Notes under the pieces: generated by a model
What the model saw: only the letters and a program-made list of their open reading frames with translations
The model's database searches: none
Told to the model about the DNA's origin: nothing
Position numbers and translations under genes: made by a program
Assembly (NCBI GenBank): GCA_035561135.1
Contig: DATMYA010000072.1
Location: 47,277 to 111,276 of the forward strand
Length of the DNA: 64,000 bases
Source: Clostridia bacterium
GTDB lineage: Bacteria > Acidobacteriota > Terriglobia > Terriglobales > Acidobacteriaceae
Direction: 5' to 3'
Part shown: positions 63,270-64,000 of the stretch, piece by piece
Layout of the letters: each line of letters begins with the position of its first letter
How positions within the stretch are numbered: position 1 is the first letter of the stretch

Positions 63270-64000
63270 ATGGAACTCTCTCGCCGCTCATTCCTGAAAA
63301 CTGGGGTTGTCGGAGGAATCGGTGTCTCGATTTTCGGATTCGACCTCCAGCCACTCTATGCCCAGTCGGCAGCTTTCAAGATTTCAAGGACGACTGAGAC
63401 GCGAAGCACGTGTCCGTATTGCTCGGTCAGTTGCGGAGTCATCATTCACACGATGGGAGATGGCGCGAAGAATGTAACGCCTCACGTCGTTCACGTTGAA
63501 GGCGACCCCGATCACCCCATCAACCGCGGAACGCTGTGTCCTAAAGGATCGTCTTTGTTGCAGGACATCGTGAACGACCGGCGTTTGCTTCGGCCGCAGG
63601 TGCGGCGTCCCGGCTCCAGCGAATGGGAGTACATCTCGTGGGATCAGGCTATTGACGAGATCGCCGACTGGACAAAGAAGACACGCGACGCGTCTTTCGT
63701 GGAGAAGGATGCAAACGGAAAAACCGTGAATCGTTTCGAGTCGATGGCCTTCTCAGGGGGCTGCACCGATACGAACGAATTCAATTACCTGATCGTGAAG
63801 ACCATGCGTGCGATGGGGGTGACGTGCCTGGAAAACCAGGCACGTGTTTGACACGGACCCACGGTCTCAAGTTTGGGACCAACATTCGGACGCGGCGCAA
63901 TGACCAACGGCTGGGTCGACATCAAGAACACAGACATGATGTTGATCATGGGCGGTAACCCAGCCGAAAACCATCCGTGTGGCTTTAAGTGGGTTGTGGA
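63270..64000 (+). CDS. Selenocysteine-containing formate dehydrogenase, catalytic (alpha) subunit, N-terminal part
   Basis: The ATG at 63270 (GGGGGAA upstream) gives a twin-arginine signal LSRRSFLKTGVVGGIGVSIF, so the enzyme is exported folded, as for FdnG/FdoG. Next come the Fe4S4 cysteines (STCPYCSVSCG) and GTLCPKGSSLLQDI. At 63849 the frame has TGA in the context ARV-TGA-HGPTVSSL, exactly where FdnG has selenocysteine (ARVUHGPTV). Reading through gives TNGWVDIKNTDMMLIMGGNP up to the window end, the Mo-bis-MGD domain. The right edge cuts the gene. The selenium and molybdenum genes lie elsewhere. Confidence 0.93.
63863..63880 (+). promoter_or_regulatory. Bacterial SECIS hairpin for UGA recoding
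   Basis: GGTCTC (63863-63868) pairs with GGGACC (63875-63880), one G-U pair, around the loop AAGTTT, starting 11 bases after the UGA. This spacing and the GU in the loop are what SelB recognises in the E. coli fdhF and fdnG messages. Confidence 0.85.

Noticed and set aside
63849..63851. TGA in the formate dehydrogenase gene as a true stop
   Set aside because: The sequence after it continues the family without gap and a SECIS hairpin follows at the right distance.

Overview
The window is a GC-rich chromosomal segment of a Gram-negative bacterium. Lipid A genes (lpxD, an LpxL-type acyltransferase), lpp acylation (lnt), a TolC-type outer-membrane protein and a tripartite RND pump show the outer membrane. 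The style of the accessory genes suggests Acidobacteriota (Terriglobia/Koribacter-like): paired DUF3857/transglutaminase giants, SYLF, VWA, YVTN-propeller and DUF5818-like secreted proteins. That taxon is an inference from gene families, not from a marker alignment. I see no insertion sequence, prophage or CRISPR array.

Layout. 1-4375 is the middle of a division/cell-wall cluster (murD partial, ftsW, murG, murC), followed not by murB/ftsQAZ but by an unknown secreted protein and a TPR protein. 6.5-12 kb carries a hemolysin III-type membrane protein, a di-haem cytochrome c peroxidase, a degenerate VWA protein and an M24 peptidase. A tRNA-Arg(CCG) lies at 12.0 kb. 13.2-20.3 kb (minus) holds a SufT-like protein and two translationally coupled DUF3857 giants, one with an intact and one with a ruined transglutaminase core. 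20.6-24.5 kb has small secreted proteins, a NarL-type regulator with a non-phosphorylatable receiver, and a SYLF protein. 24.7-36 kb is mostly housekeeping: LpxL-type, lpxD, a P-loop MobB-like protein, DehI-type dehalogenase, RibD_C reductase, a KimA/APC-like permease with an attenuator-like leader, lnt, prfB with its programmed frameshift and a CDF-like transporter. 36-44 kb holds a CoA-binding protein, rarA, a SpoU methylase, a threonylcarbamoyl-AMP synthase, YdcF, DUF92 and Ku.

45-51 kb is a coherent stress neighbourhood: divergent nhaR; then a ribosome-hibernation factor, Rnk, an unknown 98-residue protein, a trehalose-phosphatase-like protein that has lost its catalytic residues, a Na+/H+ antiporter, a UBP zinc finger and a very acidic small protein. 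51-61 kb (minus) is a metal-handling block: a small Cys/Met/His-rich periplasmic protein, a CusCBA-type copper/silver efflux pump, a DUF5818-like protein, then a DUF2318 protein with an FtsX-type ABC exporter-like pair and a TPR protein, resembling the non-Ftr1 part of the Campylobacter p19 iron locus. 61.3-64 kb carries a tandem universal stress protein, fdhE and the start of a selenocysteine formate dehydrogenase, whose in-frame TGA at 63849 is followed by a textbook bacterial SECIS hairpin; the gene runs off the window.

The most interesting signals are the pseudo-trehalose-phosphatase inside the NhaR/hibernation island, the structured terminator-bearing leader of the permease, the active/inactive pair of DUF3857 proteins, the selenoprotein, and 14-bp-period tandem repeats, one of which lies inside a coding region where a copy change would shift the frame.
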